The position numbers and the translations under genes are program-made. The notes beneath the pieces were generated by a model. It was not told where the DNA came from, searched no databases, and worked only from the letters and a program-made list of their open reading frames with translations. A stretch of 12,547 nucleotides of DNA from Elusimicrobia bacterium UBA4817 (lineage in GTDB: Bacteria > Elusimicrobiota > UBA8919), in assembly GCA_002402375.1 (NCBI GenBank), contig DHFT01000005.1:44558-57104 (forward strand), read 5' to 3'. This document shows positions 1 to 6,117 of this stretch, in pieces (position 1 is the stretch's first letter; each line of letters opens with the position of its first letter).

Positions 1-1
1 A

Positions 2-88
2 TTACCGATTCACATTATTGACGAACTAAAAAAAGGCAAGGATTTGATAACCTGCAATAATTGTATGAGGATTTTGTATCGGAAATGA
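2..88 (+). CDS. C-terminal end of a C4-type zinc-ribbon protein (partial)
   Basis: The frame is open from the left window edge to the TGA at 86-88 and encodes the last 28 residues of a protein. The visible tail ends in CNNCMRILYRK, a Cys-X2-Cys knuckle followed by an R-I-L-Y-R ending. This is the usual end of the C4 zinc-ribbon (DUF164-like) family, whose members have a long N-terminal coiled coil and a C-terminal zinc ribbon. The first Cys pair and the coiled coil would lie outside the window. Its stop overlaps the RNase H start as ATGA (85-88), which suggests translational coupling. The family's cellular role is poorly defined. Assignment rests on the short tail and the context, so it is probable, not certain. 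Confidence 0.7.
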   Translation, partial: LPIHIIDELKKGKDLITCNNCMRILYRK

Positions 89-504
89 AAAAGCAGTTTA
101 TCGTTTATATTGACGGCGGCTCGCGGGGGAATCCCGGCCCGTCGGGAATAGGAGTAGTAATTAAGGATATTTCGGGAAAGGTCGTCGGCACTGTAAAAAA
201 ATACATCGGAATTACTACCAACAATGTCGCCGAATACAGCGCTTATATTTGTGCTCTTGATGAAGCAAAAAAATTAGGAGCCGATAAAATTAAAATTTTT
301 CTTGATTCGGAACTTGTTTATAAACAATATCTCGGCGAATACAGAACCAACGATAAAAATCTTAAAGAGTATTTGAAAAAAATAAGAGAGAAAGAAAAAA
401 AATTTTTAAGCGTTGAAGTTATCCATATTCCGAGAGAAAATAATAAAGAAGCAGACAAACTTGCAAACATTGCGATAAATATAGGCGAAACAGGAGGGGA
501 TTGA
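85..504 (+). CDS. rnhA: Ribonuclease HI family protein
   Basis: Predicted RNase H of 139 residues, which cleaves the RNA strand of RNA-DNA hybrids. The four metal-binding carboxylates are all visible: D10 in YIDGGSRGNPGP, E50 in NNVAEYSAY, D74 in FLDSELV and D124 in NNKEADKLAN. It lacks the basic protrusion of the E. coli enzyme and has the GEYRTNDKNL stretch instead, as in the shorter Gram-positive and archaeal-type RNases HI. The ATG at 85 is preferred over a TTG at 61 because it overlaps the upstream stop as ATGA and begins directly with MKKQFIVYIDGG, the normal N-terminus of the fold. The last five codons (489-503) also form one strand of helix P1 of the RNase P RNA that follows. Confidence 0.93.
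   Translation: MKKQFIVYIDGGSRGNPGPSGIGVVIKDISGKVVGTVKKYIGITTNNVAEYSAYICALDEAKKLGADKIKIFLDSELVYKQYLGEYRTNDKNLKEYLKKIREKEKKFLSVEVIHIPRENNKEADKLANIAINIGETGGD
452..480 (+). promoter_or_regulatory. Weak candidate promoter for rnpB inside rnhA
   Basis: CAGACA at 452-457 (4 of 6 matches to the -35 consensus) is separated by 17 nt from GATAAA at 475-480 (4 of 6 to the -10). This would start transcription near 487-489, where the P1 helix of the RNase P RNA begins. In AT-rich DNA such matches are common by chance. The RNA could equally be processed from a longer rnhA transcript. Confidence 0.25.
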
Positions 505-906
505 GGAATTGCTCTCCGCTTTTAGGCGGGGAGAGGAAAGTCCGGACTCCGCAGAACAGGGTGATGGCTAACGGCCACCGTCCTGACGTTATGTCGGGAT
601 AGGGAAAGTGCCACAGAAAAAATACGGCCCATTTTAACCCTAAAGGTTAAAAGGCAAAGGTGAAAAGGCGCGGTAAAAGCGCACCGCTTTGCTCGTGAGA
701 GCAGAGGCAGGGCAAACCCCACCCGGAGCAAGGTCCAAAATAAAAGATTCGTCCCGGCTGAAAGGAACGAAACGGGATTGTTCGTCCCGTCACTATTTTT
801 AAGGTTGACCGCTTGACCCCGCAAGTAATTTCGGGGCTAGAGAAATAATTCCTTTATCCCATTTTATCGGGATAAACAGAATCCGGCTTACCAATCCCTT
901 TCTGTT
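489..906 (+). ncRNA. rnpB: RNase P RNA (catalytic subunit)
   Basis: This is the RNA component of RNase P, which matures the 5' ends of tRNAs. Universal segments are directly readable: the 5' core GAGGAAAGTCCGGACTCC (533-550), CCCACCCGGAGCAAGGTCC (718-736) and the 3' core ACAGAATCCGGCTTA (876-890). Helices found by eye are P1 (489-503 with 892-906, 15 pairs with two G-U), P3 (512-519 with 526-533), a P12-like hairpin TTTTAACC/GGTTAAAA near 634-653, a P18-like hairpin (817-821 with 832-836) and P19 (853-860 with 869-876). The length of about 418 nt is normal for bacteria. The ends are set by P1, so the 5' end lies within the rnhA coding region. No GGT occurs between 740 and 800, where the L15 loop that binds the tRNA CCA end should be. 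No convincing terminator was seen after 906. Confidence 0.95.
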
Positions 907-1000
907 AAGTCAAAAACTTTTTGTTCTTCGCTACAGGCAAACCTGCTTGGAAAGTTACGCTTACTCCCGTATTTGTAAAAAATAATAAATAAAAAAACAC

Positions 1001-1029
1001 TTGACAAATTATACCAGATTTTTTATAAT
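1001..1029 (+). promoter_or_regulatory. Sigma-70 promoter of the dcw cluster
   Basis: A perfect -35 TTGACA (1001-1006) and a perfect -10 TATAAT (1024-1029) are separated by exactly 17 nt. An A-rich stretch upstream (about 977-999) could act as an UP element. Transcription should start near 1036, giving an mraZ leader of about 88 nt. This is the only consensus promoter I found in the window and it probably drives the whole mraZ-murG cluster. Confidence 0.92.
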
Positions 1030-1033
1030 GCAT

Positions 1034-1074
1034 AATAGTGGTGAATAGTGGTGAATTAATAGTAATTATGGTTA
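1034..1074 (+). promoter_or_regulatory. Putative MraZ operator (10-bp phased TGG repeats)
   Basis: AATAGTGGTG occurs twice in direct tandem (1034-1043 and 1044-1053). A third TGG lies at 1069-1071, in phase at 20 bp from the second, while the intermediate position is degenerate. MraZ is known to bind direct repeats with a TGG-type core and 10-bp period just upstream of its own gene. The repeats cover the expected transcription start, so binding should repress. The link to MraZ is inferred from repeat form and position. Confidence 0.7.
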
Positions 1075-1081
1075 AATATAG

Positions 1082-1101
1082 CCCCCGATTTTAATCGGGG
1101 G
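1082..1101 (+). repeat. Leader hairpin CCCCCGATT/AATCGGGGG
   Basis: A 9-bp perfect inverted repeat (1082-1090 with 1093-1101) lies in the mraZ leader. In RNA it would form a GC-capped hairpin ending about 22 nt before the mraZ ATG. No T-run follows, so it is not an intrinsic terminator. The CCCCGAT/ATCGGGG core recurs at 10058-10075, pointing to a dispersed palindromic unit. The adjacent GCGGAGCGAA (1105-1114) is the exact reverse complement of the end module of the mosaic repeat before ftsL (2577-2586). Confidence 0.7.
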
Positions 1102-1123
1102 TGAGCGGAGCGAATGAATAATT

Positions 1124-1543
1124 ATGTTTGTCGGACTCTACGAATATTCGGTTGATTCAAAAGGCAGAATTTTCATACCTTCAAAATTCAGGCGAAACAA
1201 TCATTTTATAATTACAATAGGACTTGACGAATGTCTGTATGCCTATCCCAAAGATAGATGGGGAAAACTTGAAAACAAACTTGATGGACTGCCGTTTAAT
1301 GATAAATCGGAAGAAAGGGCGTTCAAAAGGGTTTTATTATCCGGCGCCACCGAGTTAAAACCGGATTCGCAGGGTAGAATTTTAATCCCCTATCACTTGA
1401 GAAATTATGCCAAATTAAAAAACGATGTCATAATAATAGGGGTTTCAAGCAGGATAGAAATATGGTCAAAATCCATCTGGGAAAAATATAACAAAAATGC
1501 CAAAAAATTGTTTTTCAAGCATGTAAGTTCTTTGGAAATATGA
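1124..1543 (+). CDS. mraZ: Transcriptional regulator MraZ
   Basis: MraZ is the DNA-binding repressor at the head of dcw clusters. The protein has 139 residues, normal for the family, and two AbrB-like half domains, each with the D-x-x-x-R signature: DSKGRIFIPSKFR starting at D11 and DSQGRILIPYHLR starting at D81. The N-terminus MFVGLYEYSVDSKGR is canonical, which fixes the ATG at 1124. The nearest purine-rich element, GGAG at 1107-1110, is 13 nt away, a long spacing, so initiation may be modest. The gene follows a consensus promoter and phased TGG repeats, consistent with autoregulation. Its stop overlaps the rsmH start as ATGA (1540-1543). Confidence 0.96.
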   Translation: MFVGLYEYSVDSKGRIFIPSKFRRNNHFIITIGLDECLYAYPKDRWGKLENKLDGLPFNDKSEERAFKRVLLSGATELKPDSQGRILIPYHLRNYAKLKNDVIIIGVSSRIEIWSKSIWEKYNKNAKKLFFKHVSSLEI

Positions 1544-2421
1544 CGCATATTCCTGTAATGCCAGTTGAAACAATTAAGTATTTGGATATAAAAAAAAACG
1601 GGACATATATTGATTGTACTTTCGGCGTCGGCGGACATTCAATCGGGATAATTGAAAATCTTTCGCCAAAAGGAAAACTTTTTGCATTGGATTGGGACAG
1701 CGATTCGGAAAAATTATTCACGGAAAATTTTAGTTCTTACAAGAATGCAAAATTTGTATGTTCTAACTTTGCGGAACTATCAACAGTCGTAAGAGAAAAT
1801 AATATCAAGAAAATTGACGGCGTATTGTTTGATTTGGGATTTTCTTCATTACAGATTGACAACTATAACAGAGGTTTCAGTTTTAATTTTGATGCGCCTC
1901 TTGATATGAGATACAGTGTGAGCAATCCGTTAACAGCCGATAAAATCGTCAATAGTTATGATGAAAAAAAACTTATAAAGATATTTTTGGATAATGCTGA
2001 CGAGCGATTTGCCCAAAAAATCGCAAAAGCCATAGTCGGTTACAGAATGCAAAAAAAAATATCAAAAACATTAGAACTCGTTGAAATAATTAGATATGCA
2101 ACGCCATATTGGTATCACAAGCGGAGAATCCATTTTGCTACAAAAACATTTCAAGCGTTAAGAATTGCGGTCAATAATGAACTGGAAAATATAGAAAAAG
2201 GAGTTGTGTCGGCAATAAATCTGGCATCCTTCGGTTCTAGAATAGTCGTTATTTCGTTTCATTCAATAGAACATAGATTGTTAAAAAATATCTTCAAAGA
2301 AGCGGTAAAAAATAATTCCATAAAATTAGTTGAAAAAAAACCGATTTTTCCTTTAGCATTTGAAATTGCCAAAAATCCGCGTTCAAGGTCTGCACAAATG
2401 AGAGTTGTGGAAAAAATATGA
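1540..2421 (+). CDS. rsmH: 16S rRNA (cytosine-1402-N4)-methyltransferase RsmH
   Basis: RsmH (MraW) uses S-adenosylmethionine to methylate N4 of C1402 in 16S rRNA at the decoding centre. At 293 residues it is close to the usual length of about 300. Visible motifs are the opening HIPVMPVET, SAM motif I FGVGGHS (residues 28-34), acidic LDWD (D51, D53), GVLFDLGFSSLQID, DAPLDMRY, the family signature FATKTFQALRIAVNNEL and the C-terminal VVISFHSIEHRLLK and NPRSRSAQMRVVE. It starts within the mraZ stop (ATGA), which implies coupling. It ends in a 183-nt spacer filled by a repeat element before ftsL. Confidence 0.97.
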   Translation: MTHIPVMPVETIKYLDIKKNGTYIDCTFGVGGHSIGIIENLSPKGKLFALDWDSDSEKLFTENFSSYKNAKFVCSNFAELSTVVRENNIKKIDGVLFDLGFSSLQIDNYNRGFSFNFDAPLDMRYSVSNPLTADKIVNSYDEKKLIKIFLDNADERFAQKIAKAIVGYRMQKKISKTLELVEIIRYATPYWYHKRRIHFATKTFQALRIAVNNELENIEKGVVSAINLASFGSRIVVISFHSIEHRLLKNIFKEAVKNNSIKLVEKKPIFPLAFEIAKNPRSRSAQMRVVEKI

Positions 2422-2590
2422 AGGTCGCCCCTAAAGGGATTCCCTGCGGTCGCTTGCAAGCAAATATTCCCAAGGGGACTCCCTGCGGTCGCTTTGGTTG
2501 CTCCCTTGTGGTCGCTTAAAGAATTTGCTCCTGAAACGAATAAGTCGCAAATTCAAAACCTGCAGAAATTTCTTGCTTCGCTCCGCGATT
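2422..2590 (+). repeat. GC-rich mosaic repeat, copy 1 (rsmH-ftsL spacer)
   Basis: The spacer is much more GC-rich than the flanking genes and is built of repeated modules. Module 1 is CCCTAAAGGGA followed by TTCCCTGCGGTCGCT (from about 2428 to 2454). It recurs as CCCAAGGGGA plus CTCCCTGCGGTCGCT (2469-2493) and as a short form CTCCCTTGTGGTCGCT (2501-2516). Module 2 is GCTCCTGAAACG then AATAAGTCGC (2527-2548). Module 3 is AAATTTCTTGCTTCGCTCCG (2566-2585). The same three modules occur in order in the mraY-murD spacer, and the second module 1 unit recurs after murG. GAATTTGC (2521-2528) pairs with GCAAATTC (2547-2554). No reading frame with family resemblance was seen. Confidence 0.85.
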
Positions 2591-2604
2591 AAGAAGGTGA
2601 AAAT

Positions 2605-2913
2605 ATGAGAGTTCACAGAGTTCACGGAGTAAATAAAGTAAAACGTGCCAGCGTGTATTTTAAGTGGTCAATTATAATAATAATTTTCGGTTCTTTTTAT
2701 GCATGGCAGCGAATAGAATCAAGGAAACTTGGTTACAGAATAAGCGAAATTAACGAAAGAATTTTATCGTTAGCAAAAGAAAACAAATATCTCACAATGA
2801 AAATAATGGACATAACTGCGATGAATAATCTTGAAGAAGCAGCCAAAAAGCGTTTAGGGTTGGTAACACCCAAGACATCCGATATCGTAGTAATTGAACT
2901 GGGGTCAAAATGA
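2605..2913 (+). CDS. ftsL: Cell division protein FtsL
   Basis: A small bitopic protein of 102 residues with a short basic cytoplasmic tail, one membrane segment at about residues 22-34 (WSIIIIIFGSFYAW) and an extracytoplasmic coiled coil (about 38-75, ESRKLGYRISEINERILSLA onwards). FtsL joins FtsB and FtsQ and helps activate FtsW-FtsI at the septum. The sequence family is very divergent, so the call rests on topology, size and position between rsmH and ftsI. ATG 2605 has a good ribosome site, AAGGTGA (2594-2600), and there is no other plausible start before the membrane segment. The first residues, MRVHRVHGV, come from a 9-bp tandem repeat. The stop overlaps ftsI as ATGA. Confidence 0.88.
   Translation: MRVHRVHGVNKVKRASVYFKWSIIIIIFGSFYAWQRIESRKLGYRISEINERILSLAKENKYLTMKIMDITAMNNLEEAAKKRLGLVTPKTSDIVVIELGSK
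2608..2625 (+). repeat. 9-bp tandem repeat at the ftsL start
   Basis: AGAGTTCAC occurs twice in direct tandem (2608-2616, 2617-2625), followed by GGAG. It encodes RVHRVH, in frame, immediately after the ftsL start codon. The CACAGAG-like composition resembles the CGCAGAG and ATCTGTG repeats before murF and ftsW, so it may be a coding-region member of that class. Confidence 0.6.
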
Positions 2914-4583
2914 GGATCATAAAGTATAAAATTATTTTTATTTGTCTTTTTATTTTTTTTATGTTTTTCATTATCGGTTCCCGTTTGTTTTGGGTGCAAA
3001 TTATTAATTATACTTTTTTTGCCCAAGAGGTTTCCAAGCAATCTAAAAGAATAAAAAAATCTCAAACATTAAGGGGAAACATTTACGATAGAAATATGAT
3101 GACTCTTGCAACAAGTATGTCGGCGGAGTCATGCTACATTGAGACAAAAAAAGCAAAGGATTTGGACATAGAACTTTTTTCAAAATGTACGGGTATGTCG
3201 CCTGCGGATATCCGTTCAAAATTAAAACAGAATAAAAATTCGGTTTTGATAAAAAGAAAATTGCTTCCCGATGAAGTGCTGAGAATTAAATCAAAAAATT
3301 TCCCCGGTGTTTATTTTGAAAAAGAGCAACTGCGTTTTTATCCCGAGAATTCGTTGGCAAGTTATGTGGTGGGAGTTGTCGGCATGGACAACAAAGGGTT
3401 GTCCGGAATTGAATATCTGTTCAATGATTTTCTTACGGGTTTATCAAAAAAATATGTTGCGATGAAAGACGGCAGGGGAAGGGAGATAATTTTAGATAAT
3501 GATTCGGAGGATGATATCAGGTATGTGGTGTTGACAATTGATACCCGTTTACAGCACATTGCCGAGACCGTTCTCAAAAAAGCATATCAAACCACAAATG
3601 CAAAATCACTGACCTGTATAATTCAAAATCCTTATACCGGAGAAATTCTTGCGATGGCATCATATCCATCTTATGACCCGAATAAAAAAATTGACCCCAA
3701 AATGCTTAAAAATACGGCTATCGGCGATGCTTATGAGCCCGGAAGTGTTTTTAAGATTGTAACCGCCGCCGCTGCTTTGGAAAAACATCCGGAAGTTTTA
3801 AGTGAAAAATTTTTTTGTGAAAACGGTTCTTATAAATTGGCGAAGGATGTTATTATTCATGACCATGAAAAATACGGCGTGTTGTCTTTTCAAGATATAC
3901 TTGCTTATTCTTCAAATATAGGTTTTGCAAAACTTGCCAGAATTATAGGAAAACAGGACCTGTGGCAGTATGCCCGTTCTTTCGGGTTTGGAATGGCTAC
4001 CGGCATAGAACTTACAGGGGAGACACCAGGGCGATTAGAACCTCCGAGCAAATGGTCGGGTGTTTCCTGTGAAATAATTTCTTTCGGGCAGGAAATATCC
4101 GCCAATGGTTTGCAAATCGTAAATTCATTTTCAGCCGTTGCTAACGGCGGAGTTTTGATGGAGCCGAAAATAATAAAATCCGTTTTTTGTAACAACAAGG
4201 AAATTCAGGCGTTTGAGCCGGTAAAAATAAGAAGGGTAATTTCACCCGCGACCGCTGACAATATTAGAAAAATGCTGGAAGCCGTTGTTGAATACGGCAC
4301 CGGTGTGCTGGCAGGAATTGACGGTATTAAAATTGCGGGTAAAACCGGCACAGCCCAAAAATACGACAAGCAGCTGAAAAAGTATTCCGCTTCAAAATAT
4401 GTTTCGCTTTTTGCAGGATTTTTTCCGTCTGAAAAACCTAAAGTTACGGTTCTAATTGTTGTGGATGAGCCGAAAGGCGACTACTGGGCGTCTTCGGTAG
4501 CCGCGCCGATTTTCAGAAAAATTTCATCAAACATTCTTGAATATCTTAACATTTATCAGGAAAATAAACTTGTGCTAAAATGA
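2910..4583 (+). CDS. ftsI: Septal peptidoglycan transpeptidase (class B penicillin-binding protein)
   Basis: A class B PBP of 557 residues that cross-links septal peptidoglycan by DD-transpeptidation. It has one N-terminal membrane anchor (about residues 7-28), a dimerisation or pedestal domain beginning RGNIYDRNMMTLATS (about 55-70), and a transpeptidase domain with all three catalytic motifs: SVFK with nucleophile S279 and K282, SSN at 334-336 and KTG at 478-480. No PASTA domain follows, so it resembles FtsI more than the sporulation or Gram-positive PASTA forms. The start ATG 2910 overlaps the ftsL stop and the stop overlaps the murE start, both as ATGA, making a tightly coupled ftsL-ftsI-murE block. 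Its partner polymerase FtsW is encoded downstream. Confidence 0.95.
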   Translation: MRIIKYKIIFICLFIFFMFFIIGSRLFWVQIINYTFFAQEVSKQSKRIKKSQTLRGNIYDRNMMTLATSMSAESCYIETKKAKDLDIELFSKCTGMSPADIRSKLKQNKNSVLIKRKLLPDEVLRIKSKNFPGVYFEKEQLRFYPENSLASYVVGVVGMDNKGLSGIEYLFNDFLTGLSKKYVAMKDGRGREIILDNDSEDDIRYVVLTIDTRLQHIAETVLKKAYQTTNAKSLTCIIQNPYTGEILAMASYPSYDPNKKIDPKMLKNTAIGDAYEPGSVFKIVTAAAALEKHPEVLSEKFFCENGSYKLAKDVIIHDHEKYGVLSFQDILAYSSNIGFAKLARIIGKQDLWQYARSFGFGMATGIELTGETPGRLEPPSKWSGVSCEIISFGQEISANGLQIVNSFSAVANGGVLMEPKIIKSVFCNNKEIQAFEPVKIRRVISPATADNIRKMLEAVVEYGTGVLAGIDGIKIAGKTGTAQKYDKQLKKYSASKYVSLFAGFFPSEKPKVTVLIVVDEPKGDYWASSVAAPIFRKISSNILEYLNIYQENKLVLK

Positions 4584-6061
4584 AAATATCAGAGTTACTA
4601 AATAATCTTGACGTAAAATTATTCGGTGACGCAAACATAGAAATTGAGGGCATTACATACGATTCCCGGCAAGTTCGGAAGAATTATCTTTTTGCCGCTT
4701 TGCACGGCACAAAAGAGGACGGGAAAAATTATATTAAAGATGCAATTTCGCGCGGCGCTGTTGCAATACTTACTGACGATAAAACTATAAAATATGATAA
4801 TACGGTTTTTCTTACAACGAATGATATTTCTGATATGCTCGGGAAAATTTCTTCGCGGTTTTACAATGAACCGTCTAAAAAAATGAAGGTTTTTGCGATA
4901 ACGGGTACAAACGGTAAAACGACTATTACATATATTATTGAAAAGCTCTTTGAAAACGCCGGAATAAAATTAGGCGTTGTAGGGACGATTTTTTATCGTT
5001 TTGGCAATCTTTCAATTTCCGCGCCCAACACGACTCCTCAATCATCGGATTTACACGAACTTTTTTCAAAAATGAAATCGGCTGGTGCCGACGGTGTTGT
5101 TGTGGAGGTTTCGTCGCACGGGCTTGTACAAAATAGGATTTCCGGCTGTGATATGGATGTAGTAATTTTTACCAATCTTACGCGCGACCATCTGGATTAT
5201 CATAAAACAATGGACGAATATAAAAAAGCGAAATTTTTGCTTTTCGGAAAATTTTTAGCCGCATCAAAAAAGGAAAAAAAATATTCCGTAGTAAATGTTG
5301 ATGATTCTGCCGGTCGCGAACTGGCAAAAATAGCCGCAGGTAAAGTAATAACATATGGCATAAAATCCGATGCCGCTCTAAAAGCGACAGATATTGAAAT
5401 GTTAAAAAATAAGACCATGTTTAATGTAAATATTGAAGGTAAAAAAATAAGGATAGAGACAAAACTTATGGGCCGGCACAACATCTATAATATACTTGCC
5501 GCTATCGGGTGCGCATACTCGCAAGATATGGATTTGGAAAAAGTTGCAGACGGAATTAAAAAATTTGAGACGGTTCCCGGAAGATTTGAAACGGTTCACG
5601 GCGGACAACCGTTTTCGGTTATAATTGATTATGCGCATACTCCCGATGCACTCGGTAATTTAATTCAGGCAGCAAGAACGATAAAACATAAAAAAATCAT
5701 TACCGTTTTCGGCTGCGGCGGCGACCGCGACCGTTCAAAAAGGCCTTTAATGGGTGAAATTGTAGGGCGTATGTCCGACTACACGATTATAACATCGGAC
5801 AATCCCCGTTCTGAAAAACCGGAACTTATAGCGTTGGATGTAGAGGTTGGGTTACAGAGAGTAAAATGCAAAAATTATGAGATTGTATTGGATAGAACTG
5901 ATGCTCTCAAAAAAGCCGTTGAATTATGTTCACCCGATGATATACTTCTTATAGCGGGAAAAGGGCATGAAAATTATCAGATTATAGGAAACGAAAAAAT
6001 TCCCTACAATGATAAAGAAGTAGCAATAAAAATACTGACTGAAAAATACGGCAAAAAATAA
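4580..6061 (+). CDS. murE: UDP-MurNAc-L-Ala-D-Glu:meso-diaminopimelate ligase
   Basis: This cytoplasmic Mur ligase adds the third amino acid of the stem peptide using ATP. At 493 residues it has the normal length. The N-terminal UDP-binding domain contains YDSRQVRKNYLFAALHGTK. The central ATPase domain has the P-loop TGTNGKTT (108-115), SAPNTTPQSSDL and NLTRDHLDYHKTMDEY. The C-terminal domain has YAHTPDAL, GCGGDRDRSKRP and DNPRSEKP (D407-R410). DNPR is the signature of the enzymes that accept meso-diaminopimelate, whereas lysine-type enzymes differ there, so DAP is the predicted substrate. It overlaps ftsI by four bases. A 56-nt repeat-bearing spacer separates it from murF. Confidence 0.97.
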   Translation: MKISELLNNLDVKLFGDANIEIEGITYDSRQVRKNYLFAALHGTKEDGKNYIKDAISRGAVAILTDDKTIKYDNTVFLTTNDISDMLGKISSRFYNEPSKKMKVFAITGTNGKTTITYIIEKLFENAGIKLGVVGTIFYRFGNLSISAPNTTPQSSDLHELFSKMKSAGADGVVVEVSSHGLVQNRISGCDMDVVIFTNLTRDHLDYHKTMDEYKKAKFLLFGKFLAASKKEKKYSVVNVDDSAGRELAKIAAGKVITYGIKSDAALKATDIEMLKNKTMFNVNIEGKKIRIETKLMGRHNIYNILAAIGCAYSQDMDLEKVADGIKKFETVPGRFETVHGGQPFSVIIDYAHTPDALGNLIQAARTIKHKKIITVFGCGGDRDRSKRPLMGEIVGRMSDYTIITSDNPRSEKPELIALDVEVGLQRVKCKNYEIVLDRTDALKKAVELCSPDDILLIAGKGHENYQIIGNEKIPYNDKEVAIKILTEKYGKK

Positions 6062-6111
6062 CCGCAGAGACGCAGAGAATACAGAGAAAAAAATCTGCGT
6101 AATCTGTATTC
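6062..6111 (+). repeat. CAGAG/CTCTG-type repeat in the murE-murF spacer
   Basis: The spacer contains three related units on the left (CCGCAGAG, ACGCAGAG, AATACAGAG) and two units of the complementary type on the right (ATCTGCGT, ATCTGTATT). Two perfect inverted pairs result: ACGCAGA (6070-6076) with TCTGCGT (6094-6100), and GAATACAGA (6077-6085) with TCTGTATTC (6103-6111). They interleave in the order A-B-A'-B', so both together would make a pseudoknot. No Shine-Dalgarno sequence remains before murF. Confidence 0.75.
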
Positions 6112-6117
6112 AAAAAA

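Noticed and set aside
522..824. Open frame of 100 codons on the - strand
   Set aside because: It lies entirely over the RNase P RNA, whose conserved cores and helices explain the sequence; the product resembles nothing.
907..923. Terminator for rnpB (AAGT/ACTT then T-run)
   Set aside because: The stem has only four AT-rich pairs and would be unstable; I could not support a terminator between rnpB and the mraZ promoter.
1082..1101. mraZ leader hairpin as a terminator or riboswitch
   Set aside because: No T-run follows, the loop is tiny, and there is no aptamer-like conserved structure.
1114..1155. Thirteen-codon mini-ORF (ATG 1114) overlapping the mraZ start in another frame
   Set aside because: Its GGAG is only 3 nt away and the frame carries no signal; it may be chance. 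It could matter only if shown to be translated.
6062..6111. CRISPR-like array
   Set aside because: Units are 8-9 bp with no spacers and occur in both orientations; there are no cas genes in the window.
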